Source: Cinclus cinclus
Taxonomy: Eukaryota > Chordata > Aves > Passeriformes > Cinclidae
Length of the DNA: 64,000 nucleotides
Assembly: GCF_963662255.1 (NCBI RefSeq)
Contig: NC_085055.1
Coordinates: 977,979 to 1,041,978 of the forward strand
Direction: 5' to 3'
Below are positions 47,401 to 60,719 of this stretch, piece after piece. The notes beneath the pieces were generated by a model. That model saw nothing but the letters and a program-made list of their open reading frames with translations, was not told where the DNA came from and did no database searches. Within the stretch, counting starts at the first letter, position 1. Each line of letters begins with the position of its first letter. The translations under genes and the position numbers were made by a program.

Positions 47401-50400
47401 GCCCCTGGGCAGTGGCCACTGGCCGTGGCAAAGTGGCACATGGATGTGTGGTACCTGCCAGGTGTGCCACAGCCATGGGGGACTCACAGCAAGAAGCCAC
47501 AGCACATAAACAGACACAACTAGAGTTGGCAAGAGCTCCTCCACTCACCCAGCCTGCTCCTACAGCACGTGAAGTCAGAAAGTAACTCCAACAAGGAATG
47601 CAGCTGTGTTAGATTAGCCCTAAAAGGATTCTCTCACAAAGGCACTGGCAGAGACATTTCCTCACTGCCATAAACCAAATTTGTATGAGCAAGCCCAGGG
47701 CTCTTCATCTGGATTTATGACTCTGCTACCAACTCCATAGACCATCTACAACCACTTGAGTGGCTGGATTAAAGTCAGCTGTGTGGGAAAGAATGTGAGT
47801 GTGTCCCACGAAAGCACGCCCACCTTGCACTGATGCTAAATGTGACTCCAGAACCGACTGGAGCTTGACTTGGGACACGCACACAGCAGATGGGACAGTT
47901 CCAGCTGGACTTTGGAAAACTGGATGACTCAGCTATTTCTCTTCTGATTTTTTTCATCTCTTCAGAGTTCTCTTGGTTCTCCTCAGGAGCTGAGTTGACG
48001 CATCCTTCCCACAGAACCTGCAGGCTGATCCCACCTACACTTCACACCAGCATTTTATTTAGCTGGCCACAGTTAACTCCCCAGGAACTCCCAGAGAAGC
48101 TTGCCCTTAAGAATCCTGTCTCCTGCCTGCAAGATCAGGGTGCTGTGGATGCCTGACAGCTTTTATTCTCTCTGTGTCACCAGGGCAAACACAGCCCTAC
48201 TCCTTTGCAGAGGGCTCTGGGTTCCCTGGGTGCTGCCAGTGCTGGCTATCATGATTGGAATTGTTCTCTGTGCACATTGTACTGCTCCAGGATTTTGCTT
48301 AACCTCTGTAGAACATAGTCAGTATTTCTTTCCTTCCCCCACTGTGTCCTAAAATAACACTTTCTATGCCCAATCCCTGTCATTCTGGGGAAAAGTGTGT
48401 ATGGAAAATTATTATGTTGGGAACATGTATTTAAACAGCTGCCAAAAGTACACAATTTTAAAATAGTAAGAGGAAAGCAGAGCACTGTGGGGCCTGCCCA
48501 GAAGAAATCTTCACTCCAAAAAGCTTATTTCATATACACAATAATTTGCCCAAATAAATAATGCCATAATGCTAATAACGTTTATGGGAATAGACGGATC
48601 TCTTCTGAATACTGGCACAAAATTTAAATTAATTGACAAGAGGCATAATTTACCTTGAATTCTTTTCATTAGGCACCACTGGCAGCTTCTCCTGAACTAG
48701 GAGGAATAACAATTAACTTCAAGTGGAAATATGAAATCTAAATTACAGTTGCTAAACCTAAGAAGAGTAAGGAGAAGATTCTATTATAATAAGATATATT
48801 CAAATTACATACACAGCACCTTTAATTTGGGAGAGTGGGCTTGTTAGGAATGACAGAAATGTGGATAGAGTACGAAGTTTCATATTTCTTTATATTCCTC
48901 AAACAAGCAACACAAGACTGCCTTGTTTTCTCTCAGTGTTCATATACGGAAAATCCTAAACAGTTTCTCCACTGTTAGATATAGGTACAACTTATCACCC
49001 ATTCTACTGGGCCTATTCCCAGCCTAAATCTCCCAAAGATTACTGCAGAGGGCACCAGGAGCTGTGCTTAAAGCTCCAAGGCAGTAACAGCTTCTCCAGT
49101 TTCTCACCCTTCCCTCTATGGTGAGGACCTCAAACACAAAGGAGTGAGCTGCTCATTTTGCATTACTTGACTCCTTGTACTTCTTTCAGCTGGGCAGCTG
49201 CAGGACACACCTCCTGTCCCAAACCACCCCTCCTGCTTAAACATTCGCTAGAATTTTATTCAGAGATCAAGTTCTCACAACTGGGACGTGCTCTGAAACC
49301 TTAAGGGGCCTGGGGCACTTCATGTCCCTCCTTCTGTGAGGTGACTTGGAATGTTACCCCCCAGGGATGTCCTACACTGACAGCTCTATTACTGTGGCAG
49401 TGCTCCATGCTCCGGAGCATCCCTTTAATCCCAGGCATTGTCCTCAGACAATTTCAAGTATCTCCCATTTACACTCAGACAATGACATGTCACTGTTCCC
49501 TCACATATGGTCAGCTCACACTGAGTTATGAGATTTCATTTCTGCAGCTCACACGGGAAGTGGAATAAACGAAATAAAACTTCCTGGTAAGAATGGCAGC
49601 TGACTGATACAGAACCAGGCCCTCATAAAACCCACAATTCTGGTACAGTTAGGGGGAGGAAAGACTTTATAAGACGGACTAGATTTTTTCCAAAAGCATG
49701 CAAATAATTTTTGAATTCAAGTTCTAATGGAAAGCAGGTGGGACTTGCATGCTATAAATGGCTGCAGCTCTAGAAAACTGAAATGTTCACTGAACATACC
49801 TAAGTAGGTAACCACAGAGCACTCTTCCTTAGAAAATACAAAATCCAGAATTGTTAATCTTTGTTTTGGCAGGGGATAATTCTAGCATGTAAAATTGCAT
49901 CATCTTAAATACCACCTGGAAACAAATGGTGCAAGTGTGTGCCGTGTTAGAAACTGCTGTAACATTTCAAACATTCTTGTCCTGCTCCTTTCCACTGTAA
50001 ACCAGCAAAGAGCACAAGTGAGAACATCTGGGAGCAGCACACAGCATGGCAGGGACACAGGCAGAGAGACCCAGCCGAGTTTCAGACACACTTCTGTGTG
50101 TGAAGCCTACCCACGGCAATGTTTCCACACTGAGAAATGCTGTTTTCAGTATTTCTGGGCACTCAGCCTCCAGGGAGTGTCTCTGCCCTCCTCTCCCATC
50201 CTCGGTGTCTGGGGGCTCAGCTCCATCCCTGTTTGCTGTCAGGGCCCTTCCCAATCCCACAGGGGTTACAGCGGGAAAAGGCTTTTCTGCAGGAGGGGAA
50301 GATCAGTGTTTCAAAACAAAGGATAATTGTGACTCTATTTCCAAAAGCTCCCTCTGCTCCCATCCTTTGTCTTCCTTGGGCTGTCACCCGGGAAGGCTTT

Positions 50401-52200
50401 AATGTTCAAAAGGGGGTGTGCCAGGAGCTCCTTTTAACACCGGATTTTGAAGTTATTCCCAAAGATTGTCCGATTATGCCAGGGCAGCTGTGATTTCACA
50501 GCAGGCCATTCAGCAGTTTGCCAGGGAGGCAGAGACACAGGACCGGGTCAGGGCTTAACCAAAGGCAGAGGCAGCTACAGCTGTAACCAAAGCAGATGTC
50601 GTGAGTGACATTTTCTGGGGAGGTTTGAGCTGCAATGAACTCACTCATTAACTTTTTTCTAGCAAAACCAGGGCATGGAAAGGCAGTGGTGTCACCTCAG
50701 TTACTCCTTTATTCAAGCCCCTGGCACCCAAACCCTTCAAATTTAGCCAGTGGTCCAGCCAGCTAAGCCCTTAGAACTTCAGAAAAAACTTCTTCAGAAC
50801 TTTGACATTTCAGAGCTTCTAAATCTTTTGAGTTTGAGCACAGAGAGAAGGAGACAGACTGCTCCTGAGCCCTACCACCACAGAAGTGTCACATTAGCCT
50901 GCATCTGTATTCCCTCTTCACTCTATTCTAAGATTTCTGTGTATCTCAGCTCAAACAAAAGAATTTTGGTGCATCTTATTTTATTAAGGCTGATACAGAA
51001 AAAAAATAATTATTATATTTTAAAATCTTACTGTGCTTCTCCACCACAAGATGAGAATTAAAAATAAAGTATCACCTGTCAGGATCTCTATAATAACTAA
51101 AGCTGGGAACTCTGAATGCATCTTAACAAAGCTGTGAACCTCTTCATAGATTCTAATTTCTAATCTCCTAAAATGCTGCAAGCAGAATGGTTCATTTTTA
51201 AATCCTCCAAAAATTGGATTATTCCCTCTAATCTTCACTAAATCATATAAAAGATAATGAAAAACTATTTTGTTTTAATCACTTTTAGGAAAATTATCAA
51301 AGAAATTTCATCCTTTAATCTCCTCATAAGTGCCATCAAGACAACAGCATCAGCAAAGATTTTGTTACTGGCCAGGGGGAAGCTGCAGCCAAGTCACTGT
51401 GGTTGTGGAATGTGTCAGTGCATTCAGCTCATCAGAAACCCCCCCAGCAATCACATTTCAGTCTTGTCTCACACACATTTCCAGTTTTAATCTCATTCTG
51501 CCCAGTCATCTTCTGAAAGATACAGTACATTTTCATTTATCAGCCCAGCAGTAAGGTAAGGTTTCTTTCTTAAGAAACCAATATCTGCATCAGACACAGT
51601 ATAAAAAAGAAACCTATGAGATAAAAGGTAAAATACCTTTTATTTATTGCTACCATTTAAATTCTGGATATCTGACATTAAGTTATCCAAGATGCAGCAG
51701 GGTGTTCCAGGAGTGGTTCAGAGCATAGGGAAGACGCAGGAATAAATATTTATAAACACTCTTGTGAGTTTTGTTTCAGCTCAGCCATCAGAGCAGAACA
51801 TTATTTACATAGCAAATGCAAGCTCCTATCTGTAAAGAAAACCTAATAATCAGGGTGATAATATATGCTGAGGGCAGAGGACTTTGTCTCAGGTAAAACA
51901 AATAAAACCCATAAACATGAGAGCAGCCAGTCAGTGAAAAAGAAGGAATAGTGTCACACATCACACAGTGTGAACTGTGCCCACAGCTAAAGAACAGTTT
52001 TAAATAATGCATAAGCAAAGGCAGGATTTACCTAAAACTGTCAAGAAAACCTTGAATAAAATATAAGGTCAAGAAAACCTCTCTATAAAAAAATTGCACA
52101 CTGTAAATGGGAATACCTGACATCTCACAATGTAAGCAGACACTTGATGCTTCATTTGGAAAGTAAAAGGGGACAGGCGGGGCTCCCTCAGTGCAGGTAC
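32460..52200. other. Gene-free interval, about 20 kb
   Basis: I see no supported coding exon, RNA gene or intact mobile element. Open frames of 100-190 codons (for example near 38.6-39.1, 42.6-43.1 and 46.0-46.6 kb) show no recognisable protein family and overlap on both strands. A purine-rich duplication is at 37,379-37,446. AT-rich blocks near 44.5-44.7 and 48.5-48.9 kb might be conserved non-coding sequence. Confidence 0.6.
37379..37446. repeat. Purine-rich direct duplication
   Basis: AAAGAGGGAGAAGGAAAA and AGTAGAAGTTTAGGA occur twice in succession (units of about 37 and 31 bp). Confidence 0.8.
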
Positions 52201-52226
52201 CCGAGGCAAACACTGCTCTGGGAGCT

Positions 52227-52903
52227 CAGGTGAGCAGGGGAGCTGGAGGCACAGATGTGGAAATTCCTCCTCCTCTCTCACTGCTCTGGGAGCTCAGGTG
52301 AGCAGGGGAGCTGGAGGCACAGATGTGGAAATTCCTCCTCCTCTCTCACACCAGGAGCTCAGGTGAGCAGGGGAGCTGGAGGCACAGATGTAGAAATTCC
52401 TCCTCCTCTCTCACACCAGGAGCTCAGGTGAGCAGGGGAGCTGGAGGCACAGATGTGGAAATTCCTCCTCCTCTCTCACACCAGGAGCTCAGGTGAGCAG
52501 GGGAGCTGGAGGCACAGATGTAGAAATTCCTCCTCCTCTCTCACACCAGGAGCTCAGGTGAGCAGGGGAGCTGGAGGCACAGATGTGGAAATTCCTCCTC
52601 CTCTCTCACACCAGGAGCTCAGGTGAGCAGGGGAGCTGGAGGCACAGATGTGGAAATTCCTCCTCCTCTCTCACACCAGGAGCTCAGGTGAGCAGGGGAG
52701 CTGGAGGCACAGATGTGGAAATTCCTCCTCCTCTCTCACACCAGGAGCTCAGGTGAGCAGGGGAGCTGGAGGCACAGATGTGGAAATTCCTCCTCCTCTC
52801 TCACACCAGGAGCTCAGGTGAGCAGGGGAGCTGGAGGCACAGATGTGGAAATTCCTCCTCCTCTCTCACACCAGGAGCTCAGGTGAGCAGGGGAGCTGGA
52901 GCA
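52227..52903. repeat. 65-bp minisatellite, about 10.4 copies, with acceptor/donor-like motifs on the plus strand
   Basis: Repeat starts (CAGGTGAGCA) at 52227, 52295, 52360, 52425, 52490, 52555, 52620, 52685, 52750, 52815 and 52880. The first period is 68 bp and all others 65. Each unit has a pyrimidine tract (TTCCTCCTCCTCTCTCACAC), then CAG/GAGCTCAG/GTGAGC. The first two copies have CTGCTCTGGGAGCTCAG in place of ACCAGGAGCTCAG. Copies starting at 52360 and 52490 share a G-to-A change (TGTAGAA), suggesting duplication of a two-unit block. Confidence 0.95.
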
Positions 52904-55900
52904 TGAAGGTGTCTCCCAGCACTGAGTGCCACCAGCAGGGCTCTAACTTGCAGCAGAACACGCTCCCAAAGGAGCTGCCCCACACAGGATGCACAGGACA
53001 CTCCCAAAGGCCAACGGGGATTTCTACAAGGAGAGACTTCAGAGCATTCACAATGTTGTAAAATCACATACACAGGATAGAGAGAACAGAAGTGAGACAA
53101 ACTCAGTGCACTGTGTGGGGGTGTGTAGTATTTTACAGCCATTGCTTTGCACCATTCCCTCACCTAAATCAAGAACAGTGGTTCTTATTTAAAGAAATAA
53201 TTCTTTAAAGTATGAAAATAAGGAAAACAGTTCTACTAATTCTGAGCATGTCTGATTATTTTCCAGAGGAAGTTTTGCTGAACTGAAGGTCAAACTGTAA
53301 CTATTACAGTAGTCTAAGACAGGAAAAACTTAAAAGTCTATGAAATCATTTGGAAATTACATCAATGCATGACTGTATTTCTTAAGAATCCTCACAGAAT
53401 AAATACTACTACTTCTAGTCCTCAGAAATGAAGAAAGCATGTCACCATTTTCACACAAAGAAATTTAACCAAGTGTATTTTCTAGGTCTTCATACACGGT
53501 AGGTAAGTGCTCTTATCCCCTACAAAAATCAGCATCAGGATTTGCTCTTCCACAGGGCCTCCGCTTGGCAAAAGCACGATCTGCCCCATCAGTGAGGAAG
53601 CAGAGACCTGAACCAGTTTGGCCATTTCCTCATGGCCGTGTAGCTGACCTGTACCGAGGCGTTCCCTGGGGCTGTGTCACTCCAGCCAGAGCACACTGCC
53701 CTCCCGGGAGCTGCCCGGCTCCTCCAGCTGTTCCACAGCTGGGCCTGCATCCTCCTGGCTGCGAGCTGGGCTTGCACAGTTGGTACCACCTGCTCTGAAT
53801 TCTTCAGCCCTTGTTATCTCTGCAGCAGCTCGTGGCCTTTGCAAAAGCTAATTTGCTGAAGAAAGAGGAAGGGACACTCTGTGGTTGATGTTTAAACTGA
53901 AAATTTGTTTTCCAGAAGCTCTTCAGATGGATAGTTTTGATTATTTTAAGAGCTCGCAGTGTGACACATTGAACCATGGGTTCCTGCTGCTGCTGTCACT
54001 CACAGAAACCCAAACTCTGCTCCGAGTTGGAGAGCAGGGGTATAAATCCAGTGTCATGCCAAGGACATTCATGGAATTACTCTGCCCACAGGTGACAGAA
54101 CTACTCTGAGGTTGTGTAAGAGCAACAATAACAGTTCACTGGAGCTCTGGATGTACATAAAACCCAAACTCCTAAGCCCAAGGGAGACTCCAGTACTTGT
54201 CCTTTATCCCACTCCTCCCAAGGTCAGCACTGTTAGAAGCACGTTTTTAGTGCTCTGGACACCGTCGGTGAAGTTATGCTGTAATAGCTACAGAAACAGC
54301 TGAATCTATAGTCCTGCATTTAAACAAGACTTAAACTCACTGTAACTTCAAAACTTTTCACAGGAGCAAATCAATTTGACATGAGCAAGTGCCCTTGGAC
54401 TGCTGCAGTCAGGAGATACAGGTATGGACCCAAAGCACTCTGAGAGATCCTGATATACATTACACTTACAAAAAATCTGAATTTGAGTTTAGAGCCAAAT
54501 TTCACAAGTCAAGCCCATTGCTGATCCAAAACTAGACTTGGATAGGTCAAATTTCCAGAAAGTTCCACACTCCCTTTGCTGTACAGGTAAGCAGGGTAGT
54601 TTTTATCACCATGCTCTTTTTTCAGGGTAATTATTGAACAGAGAGAAGAAAGTTAATTATGGTTTGGGTTTCTTTAATCTGGAAGAAAAAACAGCAATTT
54701 TGTGCTACTATGAGAAAACTGCCCAGTTGTTTTCTGCCTTTTCTTATCCTCCACCCTGCCCAAGCTTAGAGCACCAAGACATGGGGTAGGGGGAGGAGGG
54801 TATTTTTAGTTTAGATGTAATTTTCCCTTCCTCTCTGGAAAGTAAACAACAACAGAAGTTTGTGCTTGTCTCAGTTGTGAGTAAAAAATAAACCAGGACT
54901 TCTTAATAAAATCACCTGGCATTTAACAGACACAGATCTCCCCAAAACACACAGAAAATGTGATGCCACAGAACTTTATAAATGGCAAAAAGGTAGGATG
55001 GAGGAAAACAAAGATTTCATAACTTTTTTAAACACAATTACATATTCCAAGATCAGAAAGCAGCAGTAGTCACATATACCTACAGTACAATGCATACACA
55101 GAGCCTGGATAATGAGTGTTTTAATATTAATGTCAAATATGTAAATATAAATTTTCAAATATGTAAATATAAATTCTCAGAGAAAACACACATCATATGC
55201 TCTAAGCCAGACATGTGTTTCCAAGATAACATTGAGCAGCTCTTTCTGCATTTCAAATTACAAAATCTTTGAAACTTCTCCTTGTTCTTTACAAAATAAT
55301 TGTTTTCTAATTCTCATCCTTCAGTTCTTGTGTATTTCAAGACGTCCTAGTTCCCTGCCAAAATCAGTGGTGTCTTTAAAACTTCTTAAGGAATGTAATA
55401 GGTCTGGAAACTCTTAGTAGGCTACTAAATCCCCCTGTAAATCTTGGCAAATTCCCACAGGGATACATGGCCTAATTACAAACCTATTAAACACCATGAG
55501 TTCAAGGGTCTTCTTTAACCCTGCAATTATTTGATGCCACTCACAGTAAAAGCTCAGTGAAACAGAGACAGGCAAAACGAGACAGAGCCATCAGGAGAGG
55601 CAGAAGCAGGATCAGAGTAGGCAAACTGAAATGATGAGGCAAGTCAACAGCAGTGGGAAAAGACTAAACAGGGAGGGAAATAACCACTGCAAGGGGAAGA
55701 CTTTCAGCTCCAGGGGGAAGAGATCACTGCTGGCATTGTGTGAGGGCTGCCCATCCAGGGCCAGGGGCACAGAGGTGCTGAGCTGGCAGTGCCAGGGCAC
55801 CTCTCTGGCACTGAAGGCATGGGAGCAGCTCCCTATGGCTTGGCAGGGAGCAGGGATCCCTGTGGAGCTGCACCTGGCACAGGTGTGCTCATGCCTTGGC

Positions 55901-57085
55901 AGCAGAATGCAAAGCAGGCATTTGCTTTAATACACGAGTTTAACTGTGAGAATGCTCAGACATTCCAGCTGGACACACAAAGCACAGAGCCCGGGCACAG
56001 CCACGTGCTAGCTCTTCATGTCACCTGTGGACTTTCCAGGAGCTCTGACACAGGCCCAAGGGAAGGCAGGACAAGTTCTCACCGACACAAACAATAGGGA
56101 TTTGTTTTCCTGTTCTCACATTCACACATACAGCACATTTGCCCTTTCATGTTTTAAGACAGAAAATCTAATGTAAACCATTAGGAAAACCTCTTGGTTT
56201 TCTCTCCCAGATCCACTATCTTCATGTGGCCCATGAAGGATGGCTTGGATCAGGACAACTCTCCCAGTGTTCTGACAGACCAGCAGTTTTTCCTTCCCAT
56301 TTTCCATACTGTACTTGTGCCATATAAGCCTTGCACTTTGTCATTTGAGATTAAAAAAGACCAGAAAGAGACATTTAAGACATGGACCTGATTCAAATGA
56401 GCTCATGGACAGGACCGTGGAGCCAGCTAATCTGTGACATTGAAACACAACCTATTTTTCTTGCTGACTATTTGCTTATGTCATTTGGGTGGTGAAAAGA
56501 AACTCTCATCCAGGGTGCCAGCAGGAATAAAGAACAGAAAAATGGGACTTATTTGCCACTAGGCCAGGCAAGGTGTCACTACCCACCTCTTTGTCGCAGC
56601 TGATTGTTTTCCAGTGACCTAGACTTTACTAAGGAATATTTTAAATCTGTCATCCTAAATTTAAACTTTCCTTTCCTCTCTTTTGAATACCTCCCAGCTT
56701 TAACAATCTTGACTGTGACTGTGCTCCAGACCCAGCAGACACAGCCTGTGGTGCTGAGTGTGTTTATCAGCCCTGCAGTCCATCAGGGGCTCGCTGTTGT
56801 AACAGACCGTGACACCCAAAACAATCACAGTCCCTGGCAGGGATAACCTGATTAGTGGTACCAGGCTGCACATCCCTGCAGCCTGCTGAGCAAACGCACA
56901 CTTCAGGAGCTGTCCTTCAAAGAGTTCCTGTCTCCTGCTGTGCTGGGATGAGCTGCTGGCCCCTGGCCCTGCCAGGGCAACACCAACAGGCGGGCACGGC
57001 GAGGTGCAGCATCCCCAAAGGGTCCAACCCCCCTGTGTGGGATGCCAGCCCCCTTGCAGCCCCTCAGCCCCCACCTCAGGTACCC

Positions 57086-57181
57086 CAGTGCTATGGAATC
57101 CCGGTTGGGTTGGTCCCCAGTGCTATGGAATCCCAGTTGAGTTGGTCCCCAGTGCTTTGGAATCCCACTTGTGGCTCTCCA
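57086..57181. repeat. 32-bp tandem repeat, 3 copies
   Basis: Units starting CAGTGCTATGGAATCCC at 57086, 57118 and 57150 (third has CTTTGG). A fourth, partial, CCAGTGCTGCAGAG follows. Confidence 0.85.
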
Positions 57182-57684
57182 GTGCTGCAGAGCCATGGTG
57201 CCACGTGGAGCCCCAGTGCAGAGAACTGAAAACACAGAGGGTGTTGACTCCTTGCCTTTTGTGTGTCTCTAGCAGTTCCTGTCCCTGTTTTTTTGCTGGT
57301 GTAAATACCTCCCTGTGTTTGTGCTCTTTTTTCCCCTCACCCCGAAGCTGTGGTTTTAAAGTTAACCAGAAAAGTGTGACTAAGCCTTCACAACTGTATT
57401 AGCACTGCACAGGAAACCTGTGGTTAATGGATCTCAATTCTCCCTTACCTTTTCCCTCTGTGTTTATACCATGATCAGTTTTCACATCATCTGCATATGG
57501 CACACGCAGTTCTACATCTCCTATTTTTACCCACTTCTTCCACAAAATCACCCACTATTGTCCAAGTAACATTTAACACTTGATTGCTGGTACTGCTGCA
57601 GAGATTCAGGACCCCAAAGAGCCTGTTAGGCAGAGCTAACTTCAGCAATGTGTGTGGCTCTTAGGCAAGCTCAAAACCAGCCAA

Positions 57685-57703
57685 AACAACAACAACAACA
57701 ACA
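57685..57703. repeat. (AAC)n microsatellite
   Basis: About six AAC units, followed closely by a CAAAAAC-rich stretch and a run of A near 57,731-57,743. Confidence 0.85.
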
Positions 57704-59110
57704 ATCAAAAACAAAAATACACACACAGAGAAAAAAAAAAAAAGCTGCTTTCAGCCAAGTATTTTATCAGGCTTGCAAACACCTGCAAATCAATTGCACT
57801 GCAAAGCCTGCTGCCTAACAAAGACAAAGCTTTGTAATACAATACAATTAGACCTGAATAATTTAGGCACTGAAACAAATATTTTGAGACCTAGACTGTT
57901 TGCTTTCCTGAAAGAGAAATTACCCAGGCTTGGATTCATTACAAACCGAGCGAGAAACAAAACCAGAACGAAATGAGGAAATACTCAGTGTGGTAGGACT
58001 TTACCACCTACATTCTCACAGTCTGCACTGAACAGGCACGGGGCTAAGGAGGGAAGGCAGAAGGGTCCCCATTTTCCTCTCCCATAGCAGAGGACATACA
58101 GGGAAGGGATCAGCTGGGTTGAGGGGGGTGATCAAATTCACACAGGCAGCATCCACGTTGTTTATTTTTTTTACCCTGGCTTTGATGATTTGAAAAGTGA
58201 GCTTTTCCAAAAGGAAATAAATACAAGTATCAATAATGTTGTTTCATAGCAGTGCAAATGAGTCCTAATGTCACCCAGAGGTCATATTGGGAATGAGGTC
58301 TTGCTGTGGTCATTTGGACCAACAGAACATAATATTGAATGGGTCACTGGCTTTTCTTGACTCCATGAGGAATTCCAGTTGAGATATTGGGATGCAGTTT
58401 GTTTTTCTGAAGGCTGGACAGTGAAACAATTTTTGCATGTTGTTCTGAGCTACTTGTGGGCCCAGATTTTGGAGCAGCTCCCTTCCCAGCCAGATTTTTA
58501 AGGGATAATACTGCTAAGTATTGCTATCTCTTCTCAAATTAGCAGTGAGCAGAAAACTTTGTTTTTCAAGAGCACAGATTTAACAATAGTGTGGTCTTCT
58601 ACATTAACTCTCTTTTTTCATCTTCTGACTCTAAATGGTACGTTGAGTGTTATCTGGTTCTATAAACTTACAGTGTATTTGTTTCAGCCTGGTGGTTGCC
58701 CATCAGAAGTCCAGAGAAGTCTGTGAGCAGCAATGCCAGACCCCTCCAAACTTGTGCCTAAAGGATGAAGCTGCAGACTCTTCCTCCTGCTCCTTCTCAC
58801 TGCAAGCAGTAAGATCAGAGCAGCACACCTCAGCAAGGTGCTAAGCAAAAACTATTTACTCTTATCTCTAAATTCTTTCAACTGTGGGGTGAACTTTCTG
58901 TTGTTGGTTTGCCTTTTTGTTTCTTATCTTGGTGAAATCAGTCCTAACAGGGAGGGTGAGTAAGAGGGAAGCAAACACAAAAGTGTTTAACCGGAATTAA
59001 CACATGCTCACCTGCTCCTTGGGTCATCTTGGCAGTGGGGCCTTGCCCTCAGCAATCTGCAGGGCATGTCCATCAGCATAATGAAGCTAAAGGTCTGCCA
59101 TCCCTTAAAC

Positions 59111-59405
59111 GACAGGTTTGGAAAAGCCCTCTAAGACCATCCATTCCCTCAGCACTGCCAAGGCCACCAATGACCATGTCCCCAAGTGCCACATTCACAC
59201 AACTCTTAAACCCCTCCAGGGATGGGGACTCCACCACTGCCCTGGGCACATGTGCCAGGGCTGGTCAACCATTTCTGGGAAGAAATTCTCTCTAATATCC
59301 AAACAAAACCTCTCCTGGCAGAACCTGAGGCCATTTCCTATTGTCCTATCACTTGTTATCTGGGAGAAGAAGAGACCCCACCTCACTCTTGTCTCCCACT
59401 GCAAA
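59111..59405 (-). mobile_element. CR1 retroposon fragment
   Basis: Reverse-complement CR1 sequence of about 300 bp: GGAAAAGCCCTCTAAGACCA, CCTCCAGGGATGGGGACTCC, CTAATATCCAAACAAAACCT and GAGGCCATTTCCTATTGTCC all correspond in order to the avian CR1 consensus. Confidence 0.9.
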
Positions 59406-60719
59406 CCTCTCTTCTCTGATTGCCCACAGCAGCACTGATAACATTATTCTTTAGAAGCAGATCACACTGTTGACTTGCTGGCAGCTTTCCCTAGGAAAGG
59501 CCCAAACAGGAATCTCAGTGCTTGACTCACAGATCACACCTCTCACAGCCTGTGTCACCAACATCTTCTCCCTCGTTCCAAGCAGGAGGTTCTACAAGAG
59601 TGGAAACTCTCACTGCCTGTCAGGTATGTTAGTCCTCTTTGGGCTTTTTACACATTGCCAGACGAGTTTCTTCCTTTTATCTTTCTTTGTGGTGAATTAG
59701 GCATTTCTACTCTTTTTTGTTCGCCTAAAATTTTTGAAACAAGTCCCTTTTTTGCCATTTTAGTTCAGTTTGTTTGCACATCACCCTGTGCTTCCCAAGC
59801 TTCGTTGCAGTGAAGGCTGCACAATAGGTACCTGGTTACAAAATCACATGTATTTTTAATGCCTCCTCTATTCTTACCCTGCTTGCTGAAATTTGCTGTT
59901 GTTTAAAGCATCAGATAATGACAGGAGCGACCTGCAGGACCACATGGCTTGTCCCAGGAATTGGACTGAAACTCTGTACGAATTACTGCAGGAAAGGGTG
60001 AAAGTGAGATATTTATAATAATTTGAACACTGATCCTGGAAAAGATATAACCAGCATTTTCCCCACTCCTCTCTGTAAGAAAATACGGTATTTTTATTCT
60101 CTAGACATTTAAAAATATTTTTCTTGCCTATTTTCGACACTTCTATTGTTTTTTTGGTGAATAGAACCTCCTTCTTCAGAGGTTCATTTTGCAGAAGTGC
60201 TTCATTTATACAGCCAATGCTCATATTCCCCTCTTCATTGCATCTGCTCTGCAGATCACTCACTGGGCAGTTCCATAAAGAAGTGGGGATTCGGTTTCCA
60301 CCTTTCTTGGTAGGAGGAAGTTACCCCTCTCAAGCCGCAGACATTTTAGTGTGTGTAGCTGGTAATAAAAGATTTCAGAAACTCCTGCCATGTCTGCCTC
60401 TGAGGTAATAAACCTCTAAAGGAACGCAGCAGAAAGCAGTGTGGTGTCTGGTTTGAGTGAGGAATGACCGCAACTCATATTGCTGCCGTTGATGTTTGTC
60501 AGTCTCTTAGTAAAAATGAAACTCAGTGAAACTTTGTGAGAATGAGACAAATATCTTTTGATACTCGGTTGGCTGAGAAATCTTTTGACAGAGCTCAGAG
60601 CTGCCTCTCCGCGCAAGAAGTCGCAGCTATCTCCCTCCCGAGGAGAAATCTCTGAGTGACTGAGGATGAAAGATCTCGCAGAGCCTATGTGCCTGCATTA
60701 ATTTGACAAAGGCGATGAG

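Larger units (their letters stand above)
52904..60700. other. Gene-free interval, about 8 kb
   Basis: No supported coding exon. Contains a 32-bp triplicate (57,086), an AAC repeat (57,686), A-runs and the CR1 copy at 59.1 kb. Short open frames have no recognisable domains. Confidence 0.6.
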
